Assembly: GCA_916613615.1 (NCBI GenBank)
Contig: OU744732.1
Location: forward strand, 61,331,227 to 61,395,226
DNA length: 64,000 nucleotides
From: Steromphala cineraria
Lineage: Eukaryota; Mollusca; Gastropoda; Trochida; Trochidae
Direction of reading: 5' to 3'
The translations under genes were made by a program, and so were the position numbers. Shown piece after piece: positions 47,746 to 60,256 of this stretch. Every line of letters starts with the position of its first letter. Position 1 is the first letter of the stretch. A model generated the notes under the pieces. That model was not told the DNA's origin, did no database searches, and worked only from the letters and a program-made list of their open reading frames with translations.

Positions 47746-49534
47746 AGCATATCTACATGTATGTGATGCAATACTACCTCTTACAGCTTCTTAGTGGTTG
47801 TGATTTTGGGTTTCACTATGGATTCATGACAACATAAATACTATATTTATCAAATATTTGAAAGAACCCACGATGAAATTGGAATTTCAGATTCAAGACT
47901 AACTAGTCAAAATATTTTCAATTTAGATTGAATTAGTGTAGAATCCATTTATGAACTATCTTGAAAGTGGATAGTCCTGTTGACATTTATTTTATCAATT
48001 TATCAAATAAACATGTTCATGATATGTTTAAGTCTGAGTGCTAATGATACTTAAAGGAAAACACGTTTAATCTCACACAACATGAGATAAGTACAACATT
48101 AAATGCTAATATAAACTTCAAATTCTTACTATAATAGTATTTCAACAACAACAAACAGAACAATTATTGAACAGGACAGGCTGAAATTATAAGTATACTT
48201 CCTTGTTAAGTCACAAATTGACCATTATTAAAACAGTCATGGAGCACGTACCAAAGTTGTTTGCTGTATTGTGTACTTTCGTTAATATTGAATATAACTT
48301 GAAAATAATGCCCGATGTTAGGGAAGATCAATCGATCATTCTTTATTCAGTCCTCATAATGTCACAGGCTTTAGTACATCAAAACTCCTCATGAGTAGTT
48401 AGTCACCTAAACGTTCTGTTCTTTTCTGCTTAAAGCCATAGCAAAATATATGTACAGTACAAGATTCTGTGATAATAACTTGTTAGTATGTTATCGACAT
48501 ATTACACCTAGTTCACTTGGGTTTCTATAGTAGTATGGTTTGAGGTAATGTATTCGTACATCGGTATAAACAGGGCATATAAGGAGGAAATATAATTCCT
48601 TTCTATAGTATTACATCGTTACATAGTTTACATGTTCTATTTTCTCTAGGTGCACCTGAATACCTGTAAAATAGTTCATGACAAGAGCAACCAGTCCGGT
48701 TAGGGGTACTAAGGGATATTTTCACATTGATTTTTGAGCTTTCCGTTGATTTTATATTTAGTTAACAGGCAAATATATATATCATTATTTACAACTCATT
48801 ATTGGAGTAAATGATGACATAAACTCTGCAGAAAACTGAGTATTGTAATCATATCAACCCATAACCTCTAACAAATCTTATATACCCGTCACTAAAATTT
48901 TTTTTCATATTTTCGTTGTACAAATCATCATTTCTTATCACATTCTAGGGAATCTTATGACATGACAGTTTCAATAGTTTTAACCAGTACTGTATTGCTT
49001 TATTATAGGAATACATAATTAAAGGATATCTACTGTATTTCCATAAATCATAAGACAGCAAGTGCTCTGTTTCACACTGCCCACAAACATCTTTTGCATG
49101 CATACTAATGGACTCGTTCTATACTTCTATATTGTCATTATCCCTATATCTCAGACCGATAGAAGCATTGGGTAAATCTTCGTATCATAAAATAAAGAAA
49201 AATGTTGAGTGTAAGAAGATATATCACCGAAATATCTCATGTATTTAGATTTGCATTATTGAAACACTTGACTTGATCACTTGACAAATAAGCATGTAAA
49301 CAAAATGAAAAATATCATTTTATGTTAGACTTATGTTCCCCTTATTTTGCTATTCAAATAAATGTATTTAATTGTAGAAATTTCCTTAAAATAAATAATA
49401 ATACTTTCAAGAACAAAGTGTAAGTCTATAAAAAAATCTTGAAACAGCCTTCAAACACAAACATTGGACATCGTACAGCTGACAGATACCAGTGGCCAAG
49501 ATTTATTAATGTAGTCTAAAGATTTATAGCAGCA
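47746..49534. other. Non-coding
   Basis: Nothing recognised. Confidence 0.3.
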
Positions 49535-49667
49535 GCCAGTCGCCAAAAGCCTATCGCCAAAAGCCAAATGCCAAACGCCAGCAGCCAAACGCCAAACGCC
49601 AAAAGCCAAACTCCAAACGCCAGCGGCCTGGTTTTACACTATGCCGCCTCGGCCTAGTCCGAACACG
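49535..49667 (-). repeat. Repeat C, inverted copy
   Basis: Degenerate GCCAAAAGCC/GCCAAACGCCA units followed by GGCCTGGTTTTACACTATGC, the reverse complement of the copy at 46903-47035, with matching GCCTCGGCC flanks outside. Confidence 0.7.
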
Positions 49668-50234
49668 ATCAACCACTCTTTCTCTAAACATATGGTCCAA
49701 ATTAATCTGCCTCATAGTAGGATATTTAACAAACTCCAGATGTTTCCTATTGGTATCGTGTTACTGTGGGATATATATTCTCTTCAGAAATAAACATATT
49801 TATCAAACATCCCATCGCGATGCTTTCCTCGTATGTAAACAACGTTTGTGTTTTATAGTTTTCAGTTATTGTTATCAACCATTGAATAAATGTTATTTAA
49901 TGATAAGAACAAGTTAAAAAGAATTGTATTATTATATTTTAGTAAACATTTATTATTTCAATATTGCTGGATGTCATATATATTGAAAACGTTATGTCAA
50001 AGCATGGAATTCCCTGATCAGCTGTTTACGCATTCTGGTTGGTCGATCTCTTGGGGATGGCTCGATCTGATTGGCTGATGTATAACTAGCATCAGATAAG
50101 AAAAGATACTCAACACTGTAATCAGAACATCGTCGAGACTTTGATTGATATAACAGATTTCAAGAGAATCTGAAGAAAAGTTTCAAAAAATGATTCAGAG
50201 TTTAAAAAGTAAATAGTTGAATTTAAAATTAAGA
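49668..50234. other. Non-coding
   Basis: Nothing recognised; short frames only. Confidence 0.3.
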
Positions 50235-50342
50235 CAGATATTGTTCTCGTCCTATGGGACGAGTAGAAATATTTTTTCACTTGCCCTAGCTAATCAGTTC
50301 CACTCGTCAATACGAGCGGACGAGTGCTATTTTCGAGCCCTG
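50235..50342 (-). mobile_element. End of a hAT-like transposon or MITE
   Basis: On the minus strand the sequence beginning at 50342 is CAGGGCTCGAAAATAGCACT, resembling the CAGGGCTCGAAA termini of hAT-type elements, and it contains paired ACTCGTC/GACGAGT motifs. It replaces the ankyrin array at its 3' edge. The opposite terminus was not found. Confidence 0.45.
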
Positions 50343-50958
50343 AAGATATACTGTAATGCTGTTGCCCCTGTTTCATCCTTAACATTGCAGTCAGCTTTGC
50401 CAGTGGTGACCATTTCTCTGATGAGATTAAAGTCAACTTCTTTCCGTTTACACAGATACAGAAATGGTGTTACCCCTGTTTCATCCTTAACATTGCAGTC
50501 AGCTTTGCCAGTGGTGACCATTTGTATGATGAGATTAAAGTCAACTTCATCCCTCTTACACAGATACAGAAGTGGTGTTGCCCCTGTTTTATCCTTAACA
50601 TTGCTGTCAGCTTTGCCAGTGGTGACCATTTGTATGATGAGATTAAAGTCGACTTCATCCCTCTTACACGGATACAGAAGTGGTGTTGCCCCTGTTTCAT
50701 CCTTAACATTGCAGTCAGCTTTGCCAGTGATGAACATTTCTCTGATTAGATTAAAGTCAACTTCATCCCTCTTACACAGATTCAGAAATGGTGTTGCCCC
50801 TGTTTCATCCTTAACATTGCAGTCAGCTTTGCCAGTGGTGACCATATCTCTGATTAGATTAAAGTCAACTTTTTTCCATTTACACAGATACAGAAATGGT
50901 GTTTCCCCTGTTTTATTCTGAACATTGCAGTCAGCTTTGCCAGTGGTGACCAATTCTC
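50343..50958 (-). pseudogene. Distal part of the ankyrin array, separated from its gene by a LINE
   Basis: Six 36-residue ankyrin units (KADCNVKDETGATPFLYL with CKRDEVDFNLIREMVTTG) continue the array of the 51664-53043 exon in the same direction. They are open in one frame until the hAT-like end supplies RARK and a stop at 50327. Because the LINE introduces a stop first, these units are probably untranslated unless the LINE is spliced out. Confidence 0.7.
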
Positions 50959-51663
50959 AATTCAATTCAATTCAATTCTTTTATTTCGGTTTGTAGGCCA
51001 TTGGCCCGTGTACAATACAAATAATCATTTCAATGTGTTGAGTAGACAATAAAGTTTTACAAAGAAAATGGATAACATGGTCAATTCATTCACATTCTTC
51101 TATATGCGAGCGCTTCTGTAATATAATTTGAACAGTTAACAAGGGTATATCTACAAGTACTGGTTAATATTTTATGATATTGAGAAACAAAATTAAATTG
51201 ACCATTCACCGGGATATATTTACCTCTTATTACATTGTAAGATTTGCATTCAAACAAGAAATGTATAATATTTTCATTCACACCAAGTTCACACATTTTA
51301 CAACTCATATTCACATTGGCACCTCTAATATTACATCGCAGAGGAAGCGAATTTAATCTTAAGAGACATATATTTCTTCTAACTAATTTATTATTGATAG
51401 CATTAACGTAGAACTCGACATTCAAAAGTGACTTGATTTCTTTAAAATGCGTCAAATGAGAAGATACGTGTATATTACCAAATATCCGCTGTTTATTACA
51501 ATCAATAACCCTATTTCTAAATATCTTAATAAATAAAGAAACACTACCGACATCTTGATTGAACCAAACAAAGCCAAAACCATAGGAATTTAACAAATAT
51601 TTCACAGACGTAGCCCAAGTTACTCTACCAGCTAGATCCAACTTCCTCATATTCAAATATATT
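50959..51663 (-). mobile_element. 5'-truncated LINE inserted in the ankyrin exon
   Basis: The ankyrin unit is broken between GACCAATTCTC (50949-50958) and TGAGATAAAAGTCAAC (51663 on). The insert reads on the minus strand as a LINE C-terminus: HVSSHLTHFKEIKSLLNVEF, RLNSLPLRCNIRG and the zinc-like CKMCELGVNENIIHFLFECK. It ends in an AATAAAAG and four or five AATTG units (50955-50980), a microsatellite-type tail. It is in the same orientation as the host gene. No clear target duplication was seen. Confidence 0.8.
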
Positions 51664-53043
51664 GAGATAAAAGTCAACTACTTTCCGTTTACACAGATAC
51701 AGAAATGGTGTTGCCCCTGTTTCATCCTTAACATTGTAGTCAGCTTTGCCAGTGATGAACATTTCTCTGATTAGATTAAAGTCAACGTCATCCCTCTTAC
51801 ACAGATACAGAAATGGTGTTGCCCCTGTTTCATCCTTAACATTGCAGTCAGCTTTGCCAGTGGTGACCATTTCTCTGATTAGATTAAAGTCAACTTCATC
51901 CCTCTTACACAGATACAGAAATGGTGTTGCCCCTGTTTCATCCTTAACATTGCAGTCAGCTTTGCCAGTGGTGACCATATCTCTGATTAGATTAAAGTCA
52001 ACTTCATCCCTCTTACACAGATACAGAAATGGTGTTGCCCCTGTTTTATTCTGAACATTGCAGTCAGCTTTGCCAGTGGTGACCATTTCTCTGATGAGAT
52101 TAAAGTCAACTTCTTTCCGTTTACACAGATACAGAAATGGTGTTGCCCCTGTTTCATCCTTAACATTGCAGTCAGCTCTGCCAGTGGTGACCATTTGTAT
52201 GATGAGATTTAAGTCAACTTCATCCCTCTTACACAGATACAGAAGTGGTGTTGCCCCTGTTTCATCCTTAACATTGTAGTCAGCTTTGCCAGTGGTGACC
52301 ATTTCTCTGATGAGATTAAAGTCAACTTCTTTCCGTTTACACAGATACAGAAATGGTGTTGCCCCTGTTTCATCCTTAACATTGCAGTCAGCTTTGCCAG
52401 TGGTGACCATTTGTATGATGAGATTAAAGTCAACTTCATCCCTCTTACACAGATACAGAAGTGGTGTTGCCCCTGTTTCATCCTTAACATTGTAGTCAGC
52501 TTTGCCAGTGGTGACCATTTCTCTGATGAGATAAATGTCAACTTCATCCCTCTTACACAGATACAGAAGTGGTGTTGCCCCTGTTTCATCCTTAACATTG
52601 TAGTCAGCTTTGCCAGTGGTGACCATTTCTCTGATGAGATAAAAGTCAACTTCATCCCTCTTACACAGATACTGTAATGGTGTTGCCCCTGTTTCATCCT
52701 TAACATTGCAGTCAGCTTTGCCAGTGGTGACCATTTCTCTGATGAGATAAAAGTCAACTTCATCTCTCTTACACAGATACTGTAATGGTGTTGCCCCTGT
52801 TTCATCCTTAACATTGCAGTCAGCTTTGCCAGTGATGACCATTTCTCTGATGAGATTACAGTCAACTACATCCTTTTTACAGAGATACAGAATCGGGATA
52901 ATTCCACTTTCATCTTGGATGTTAACATCTCCGCCGTGTTCAACCAGAGCGTGTATAGCCAACGTGTTCCCCCCAAGAAGAGCCGTCAACAACATAGTTC
53001 TGTTATCCCAGCCTGGTGCATCGATGTGCTGCCTCTGGTTTGC
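51664..53043 (-). CDS. Ankyrin-repeat exon of the nSTAND3 gene
   Basis: Acceptor TTTTTTTTTTCAG, exon from 53043 in phase 0 (ANQRQHIDAPGWDNRT), matching the phase-0 end of the exon at 55147. After one diverged repeat, eleven 36-residue ankyrin units follow at 108-bp period, nearly identical in DNA. Variants alternate (KRDEVDF versus KRKEVDF; FNLIRE versus FNLIIQ). The conserved TGATPLLYL fits the ankyrin TPLHLA core. The frame runs into the LINE insert and stops at 51625 after NIFEYEEVGSSW. Ankyrin repeats bind proteins; in STAND receptors they act as the sensor. High unit identity points to recent duplication or gene conversion. Confidence 0.85.
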
Positions 53044-55146
53044 CTGAAAAAAAAAACCCGTAAAAAATATTCACAGCCATGAACATGGTTGACAACGGCC
53101 TGTGCGGTTAACACTTGTGATTAATCATACTGAGTGAGCGAGTTGGCGTTTTATGCAGCTTTGGCATGAGTACTCTAAAGAATACCAAATAAGTTATATC
53201 ATAAACGACCCTAACTTAAAGGTGTATTTTCAGAATATATCATCATGTCTTATTTTTATATAAATTTAAAGCTATCTAATGAAAGATTTCTCGATTGCAT
53301 ATCTGTTATTTTAAATGATCTTTGACCTCTGAATTGTTGAGGTCAGTTGACAAACAGAGTCTATGACTTTCATTATTCATCTTTAAAAAAGAAATCCCCA
53401 CCTCATTCAATATTGTACACTAAAGTGCATACATGACTTTTGTAGTGATACAGGGTCTTTTCAATAGTTTTCCTAGAGAGTTAAGATCAAATATCAAGCT
53501 GAAATTGCTGTGTAACAATACTGTACTGCAGAGGCATAATGTTGAGTAACAGTAGTATTTTAATAAAAGAGAAATACTCAAAGTTGAGTTGTTGAAACAA
53601 ACAACTTTCCATGTTGGGCAGTTTCTCGTATCAGACTACGTTTCAGACTGAAGCGTAATTAATGTTTATGTGAGGATTATTTCAACCATCAAAACCATGT
53701 TTGAAATAATTCAACATGCAGAGTTAACTTTGGAGTACAAAGAAAAGGAAAAATATAATTTTGGATATATCATGTATGCTATTTGTTACGAGTATGAAAT
53801 TGTTCATTTGTTTAACATTGTATATCATTGTTGTATTGTTAAGTAGGTAACACTTTAACTTGATTTGATTATGTAACATAGTTATGTCTAGAATATTCTT
53901 ATCTAGAATGTTCCATCTATTTCTTGAAAATCTTATGTGGATTCTTCTGATTGGAGTTCATCATGGAACTTTGAAGAACATTCTAGAGGGTATCCATCCT
54001 ATATGAGGGCCTGTTTTAGAACTATAAATCATCTTGTTTCTTTCAACTTACTTTGCGATCATCTGCCGATCCCCTGATTTCGAACACTTTAACAGATACA
54101 CATATCTACTTTCAAGACCCGCTGACTGTTTCACTGTGTGATACATAATAATTGGTGACTATATTTAGCTAGCCAATTGGTATGACTCATTTGATATTGT
54201 ATAATAATGTGTTTGATATTGTTACCTTTAACAGTTTGTTTATTATGAGTTAAACTAAATTGCAATTATTATATACAAATGTTTGTTATATTTTCTGGTT
54301 TGACTGTGGGCATTTTGCTATTCAAAATTCATTTGCAATATTCTTAACATTTTCCAAATTTCATTTGTCAAACAATAGGTGGCCTTTATTGTTTGCATTG
54401 AACTGTAAGTAATATAAGGTTAATCCCGTCAATATTTCCCCAACTGAAGAGAGCAAATTCAGACACAGTTTTGCCTCAAAAGTTGGGAATAGTTTAAGAT
54501 TGTTCCAAAATTAGTCTTATCCTAACTGATGTCCAAGGTAGATGAGATACGTTAGGGAATACATGTAGGCACTAAGATTAACAAAAAGTTCTGACGTTTC
54601 TTCTTTTTTTCAATTTAGAAAGGCAAAGTAAATCACGTGCATAAATAGAGTATATTATATGAGTGGCCATGACATGACATGATGAATGCTTAGATATCTA
54701 TAATCTAATGTTTCCTGAGCGAAAGCGAGAGATATTAATTAAATGTTATTTAGGCACGAGTATCGCAAACATACTATTTCATGGGCATGAATATCATATT
54801 CTGTCTATTGTCGTAGTCGCAACAATAAAGAAAATACTTAAAATCTACTTCTCGGTAGATAGAACGAAAGCTCATAGCCGAACCGTGACGTCAAAGCAAT
54901 GTTTATAACATGACGCCACAATGTAAATGTGATATGTTGCCATAGGATATCATAATAATATTACCCCGATAGAACTGCCCTCTAAGGTAATGATAGGTAA
55001 TGATTCAATGATTCATCGATCAAATGAATATATAGTTAATCATGTATCTCAGTATAGAAAAGAAGTAGACAATAGCTTTCAAACAAACCATAAGTTGCTT
55101 ATTATTTTGTAATGCTTAAATTAACAGTGATTTTCAAATAACCAAC
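53044..55146 (-). other. Intron 2 of the nSTAND3 gene
   Basis: Bounded by GAACAG/GTTGGT at 55147/55146 and a T10-CAG acceptor at 53044. It contains a copy of repeat family A at about 54650-54990. Confidence 0.75.
54650..54990. repeat. Dispersed repeat family A, copy 2 (diverged)
   Basis: Shares with 28441-28873 the segments GAGTGGCCATGACAT, GGCACGAGTATCGCAAACAT, CCGAACCGTGACGTCAAAGC, and AGAACTGCCCTC.AAGGTAAT. The palindromes are more decayed. Confidence 0.65.
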
Positions 55147-56315
55147 CTGTTCAGGAAAAGCAGAATCGGAATACACGCAGGTAGACAGCAGTTGCTTACA
55201 GAAGTCCTCGTTATCACATAATCTGTGAGTGAACACGCTGTAGTCTCCCTGCAGAATGTGTGGTCGGAACCTCTCAGCTAGAGCTTTCAGGATCGCTGGT
55301 ACGGGTTCCACGCTGATTTGTGTTGGCAACTTCATTTCTTTGTCTGAGAAAGTGAGTTTCTGTCTTATCACGGAGAGGCTTGCATATTTCACACAGAACA
55401 ACGGGTCTGTATCACAGACAACACTCAGTACACTCTCATAGATTGAGGGATGAGCAAACTCACAAATCCCTTTCTTCCACACAGTGATGTAGCTGCCTTC
55501 TTGCTCACGTTCAACCCGCAGTAGAGTTTCCCGTTGCGTGTCATCATCAACTGAATTGGCATCAAACCGGCCATTGTTCTTTATCATCAGTCGAAAAAGA
55601 TTTTTACAGCTTTCTCCATATAAAACTGCTGTTGTGATGTCCAGAAACTGCAATGGGTTCTGGAAGAAATCCTGAATGTCAAGGTCAGACTCCTCAGCTT
55701 TCAGTTTCGGGTACATCATGCAGCAGTGCGGAAAACCGTGAGCTACTTGAATTTCAGCTACTCTCTGTTTAACTTCAGATCTTTCTTTCAAGTTACTCTG
55801 ATTCAAGTGGTGGTCAAGTATTCTCAGTCTTTCATCTTTTTCATTCACATCTCTCAAGTCAACAGTATTTTTAGTATCTAGGATTGTGTCCTTGAAAATT
55901 CCAAGAAAATCCCGAGATTCTTCCAGAACATTCTTCCTACTTACGAACACAACTTTTGTCTTGTTTTTTGCGTGTATGAATTGCTGATGTAAATCTATGA
56001 TGACATCTCTCCACCTGTTGACCAATGTCCGATCCCACATGAAAGCACCAAATCTGTCGTCCAACAATATAACACGTTCCTCTCTTTTTCTTGATAGAAC
56101 GTCGTACTCTTCAGGTTTTTTAATGTGATACACCTTTATTCTGGACTTCTTTAGCTTCTTCAGGACAAGGAAGCCCAGTGTGGTCTTCCCATCACCAGCA
56201 TTGCCTGTTATAGTCACCCAGTTCCTCCCACTCTTCAGCATATCAACCACTGTGTCTACAGCTGATACATGGATCATACCAGAAGTCCGCAATTTGATCT
56301 CTTCTTCAGATCTTT
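55147..56315 (-). CDS. nSTAND3 NTPase exon of a STAND-type receptor gene
   Basis: Acceptor TTTTGCAG at 56316-56323, donor GAACAG/GTTGGT. It begins in phase 1 (AA + AGATCTGAA: RSEEEIKLRTSGMIHVSAVD) and ends in phase 0 (FPEQ). 389 complete codons. Walker A is GNAGDGKT at 56205-56182; Walker B is RVILLDDRFG near 56055. A helical region with FPHCCMMYPKL and FQNPLQFLD follows, typical of the winged/helical part of the nSTAND3 family seen in molluscan NTPases joined to DZIP3-type HEPN or ankyrin domains. STAND ATPases are signal-triggered oligomerising switches; a role in innate defence is inferred from the family. The reading is intact. Upstream it joins the 51-nt exon at 60257-60307. Confidence 0.88.
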
Positions 56316-56759
56316 CTGCAAAAGAAAATCATTGTATTAATAAGGGGAGTGGAGGTCCAAAACGCTTTATGGTGTGCTGTATATCAATTTTGAGAAATAG
56401 CTTTTCCCTCTTTATTTACTCGAGCTCCAGCTCGAATATGTGTCACAATACTGATTCTGTTGTAAATTTGAAAAAAGAATAATTTTTAAGGATATCACAC
56501 GAAAATCCATTTGATAGTCTCATAATTCAAACATATCATGTTAATAATAACTTAATGTTTTGGCGATGAAAAAGAATAATCAACGAGTTGCTAGGAATTA
56601 CGGATTATCTGTCCTGAGTACATGATGGATGAAAAATGACCTTTGAGTGAGTGAATATCTGTAATAACCATTCTCTCTGATCGCTCGATGGTTATCACAG
56701 AAATTTGTGATGTCAAGGTCATTATTTCATATACACACAATAATTCACGGGTCACAGAT

Positions 56760-56990
56760 AACGAGAATCTCACCCAAGTGTCTTCTGATATCAAATATAT
56801 CAACACAAGTTACTGAAAGTAACAAATATCCGAGGCCAACGAATGTTGATATATTTGTTATCAGAAGACACGCGGGTGAGATTCTATTTATCATGAAAAA
56901 ATCAGTTTTCTTCACATTTGCATGAAAAATGTACAACTGAACACTGACTAGCCCTGAAGTACTAAGTGATGTCATATCATTATTAAAAAG
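56760..56990. repeat. Dispersed repeat family B, copy 2 (complete palindrome)
   Basis: Arms AGAATCTCACCC.AGTGTCTTC at 56764 and GAAGACACGCGGGTGAGATTCT ending at 56885, each with a TGATATC.AATATATCAAC part. The sequence right of it also matches the copy at 61503-61680. Confidence 0.75.
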
Positions 56991-58224
56991 ACAGATAAAC
57001 ACAGATTTACCGATTACAATATCATATACAAACCAATATCAGCAGTGTAAAAAACAAGGCTAGAGGCGGCACAACTTAACTCTACAAGTAGAACCGTGGC
57101 AGTATTATCGAAATGAGGTGGGGGGGGGGGGGGGGGGGGGGGGATGGTGACTCTTTATGCTTAAAAGTAAACAGCAGATCATTCGAAATCTCACAAGATA
57201 TAATTGAAGGGTCCGCTTGATAACCCTCAAAACCTAATTTTCCGAGATTTTTATCACAAGTGGGTTGCAAGAGGCAGATCTTTCATTTTCTTATGAATTA
57301 CCTCCCTTAGCTCTTACAGTTTGAGAGTTGCATCATACCTGCTTTGTGATAAGCCACCGAATTTTCAATTTTGTTTGGTAATAGTGTGACAAGCCTCAAA
57401 AAAGGGCAACAGAAAACATTTTTGTAGATGGATTTTATCTTCAGATATAGAAAATACTGGCAGAACCCTACATGCTTCTTATGAGGAAACGTCAGAAGAA
57501 ATAGTCCAACAGATATGTGGGGAAATTGTGCTATTTGTGACACAAGCATGAAACTTGGTATACTGATAGAGCATTCTTTTATGAAGATTTTGAGATATAG
57601 GGACATTTAAATTTATTCCTAGAACAAAATGGCGGCCATTCAAAAATGGCGGCTCTCTAGTAGTAAGATAACATTATCTAAGTCAAAGAACTTGTAGAAG
57701 CACACCAAGGATTTTTGTGTTTATGATAATAATTTAAGTCAAAAGACTCAAAAAACATTAGTTGGTCTTCATTTTTCTTTAAATAACAAGATTTTTGAAA
57801 TTTCTAATTATCTCTCAACAAGCTTACACAGATCAAAGAAGACAGTTATCAGTCCCTGTGCTGGCTTTGGTCATGTGACCAAGCCTCAGAGAACAGACAC
57901 CAGAGCCAACCCACTCGCAGGAGGGGAGGCAAGGGTAGGAATGGAGGATTGGTGAGTTGTCAACGGAAAATATAAATAATGACGTTTACTAAAAAAAGGT
58001 ATTATTACCTAACTTACTATTACAATTTCTGACTCACTGTAGTTCAGATTACAACAGCAGTAAAGGGCTGCGAGACCCAAGCAGTCAAACAGTCAAATTT
58101 ATGGTAAGGAGGTCCGGGCCACCGTTAAAAGGGTATAACAAACCCTGAACCAGGCAGAAAAACAACCAATACAACGGAAAAAGCGATGCAAAGTTTGTAA
58201 AAAACAACAACATGTGAATGCGAT

Positions 58225-60000
58225 CTAACAGTGAGCTGCAATCCCTCTGGGGTAGCAAGACCTGAAGTGTGTTGCTAAGCGAATACCTGAGGCATCATCC
58301 CCGTGCTGTGTACGTCTTCCATAGAAACGTCTCGAGGGCAGTGGTTTGCAAAGATGACTTCCAAAAAAAGCCCAACGGGATGTCCGCCATAGCGATATTG
58401 ATGTGAAACGCTTTGGTGGCAGAGACTGCACGGATCTCATACAAGTTTGAATGAGCTGGTCGCGTTCACCCCACGGCTTTGTAATCCTCGAGGAAAGCAG
58501 AACGCAGATAGACACTGAGGGCACTGCACTGTCTGTCTTCTTTGTACTCCGCTGCAAATGGGGAAGGTCTCCTACTACCCTGCCAGAAGGAATGTCTGCG
58601 TTCCAAGAAGATACGGAGAGCTGGAACAGGACAGAGAAAGTGCACTCTTGGTCCGTGGGGAATGCCGATCATGCAAGGGCGTGAATGTGAAACAACCTGC
58701 CTCACTCATCAGACCCCTAGATCTTACACACGAAGTCCGGTGCAAGTTCGTTTGTGGCTCTTCCCTCATCCCTTACTTCAAATCGATGCAAATCAGCCTG
58801 TAAAGCATGCAGCTCCGAAATCCTGGCAGCCGAAAGCAATCGCCACCAATAAACTGTCTTAACTTTCAGGCGTAGGATGATCATCTCTAATAAGGGCTTG
58901 CAGACATCCGAGCGTAAGTGCTCAAGGACAATCTCCAGATCCCACTGACTCTGAGACCAGACACCTACCGTGTGTTCTATCATCTTTAGTGGGTGGAGTG
59001 GGACACCCCTGAAGACGTTCTCTTCCTCCCTAACGTCATGGGGAAGCGGTAACACATGTCTGGACATCTTTTTCCTGACATGCAGGAAGACAAGAAATGG
59101 TCTCAACTGCAGCCGGCCCCTCCTAGTTAGGTCCTGCACTTAAGTGAGCAGCCCGATGATCTGTTGGACCTAGCAAGAAATCTATTCGCTCCATGCGTTA
59201 GCTGGGGACTGAGCAGTGTCCACAATAGGGCCCAGGAAGGTGAGCGAAGTGGTTGGCTTAAGGTTTGACTTGGAAAGATTAATCAGCAACCCCGATCTCC
59301 TGAACTGAACGTTCAGCGATGGGTATCGAACCTGTCGTCCAAGAATGGGATGAACTGGACATTGTGAGCGAGAAGAAAGTTCACGGAGCGAATAATATAC
59401 CAAATGGGAGCACAGTCCACTGAGAATGGCGCTCCGCCAGAACGAAACTGAGGTATTTGCGGTGGTCTCGGAAATGGGAATATGCAAGTATGCATTCTCT
59501 AATTCTAGGGCTCCAGCAACCGCATGACTGATGACAAAAACAAGTGACAAAGATATGGCGACAGTACAAGGAAGGAGGGTTCATTTCGACATGTTGTTAA
59601 CCAGCTGTTATTATCCACTGTCTCTCTTGGATGAAATGAACATAGGGGAGTAGACTTGAGGTTTTGGACCGGGATTTCTTCTACTACCCCCTTGAATCTA
59701 AGAATCTCCATCTGTTCAAACGTTAAGTTGAGCCTGTCTTCCACCCGCAGTGCTCCGTTGAGTTGCAGGTGAGAGGTGGTCAGAGACGAAACTGGTATCT
59801 GGAACCCCGCTTCAGAAAGTGACTCATAAAAGGGTCCAGCCCTAGCTGATGCCAATACACCAAGAACCCTGATACGAAAGGACACGCCTCCTGCCTGGAA
59901 GGAGTAGGCTGACCTCCTGCTCTTCTCTTCTTTGGAGTGAACGAACCCGATCTCCGTTCCACCTGCCAGCCTGTTGGTCAAGTCCTGCTGTTGAACTGCT
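58225..60000 (-). pseudogene. Decayed DIRS-type retrotransposon (RT and tyrosine recombinase)
   Basis: Minus-strand pieces in changing frames give the order of a DIRS pol. First HLQLNGALRVEDRLNL and FEQMEILRFKGVVEEIPVQ. Then the RT core: LENAYLHIPISE, FVLAERHSQWTVLPFGI, VQFIPFLDDRFDTH with catalytic LDD. Further on, RHVLPLPHDVREEENVF, WDLEIVLEHL and LLSAARISELHALQADL fit a tyrosine recombinase. A LCPVPALRIFLERRHSF segment and a last 110-residue frame follow. Frameshifts are frequent, so it is inactive. No inverted terminal repeats recognised. Confidence 0.75.
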
Positions 60001-60256
60001 CGTGTCCCTGGCAGAGGGCTTCTTGAATGGCTCAGATGAAAAGAGTACCTACCGAACCTGAGGCGTACCTCATAGACGTCTTATATGTTTTCAGATTTAG
60101 CCTGGAGTCATGTGTACACATCGCTCAACCAATAATTCGTCTGATGGAGAAATCGCATGTTTTTAGAATAACATGTTACTTTTTTTACGTATAATTATCT
60201 AACGAAACAGGAAATAGGTAACACTTGGAATCATATTGAGAACGCAAGGTACTTAC

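Larger units (their letters stand above)
56316..60256 (-). other. Large intron 1 of the nSTAND3 gene
   Basis: Holds a repeat-B palindrome, a run of about 24 G at 57119-57143 and a DIRS relic. No host exon was recognised within it. Confidence 0.6.

Noticed and set aside
50217..50921. 234-residue plus-strand frame and similar frames at 51746-52677
   Set aside because: Antisense shadows of the ankyrin array; the ankyrin reading is on the minus strand.
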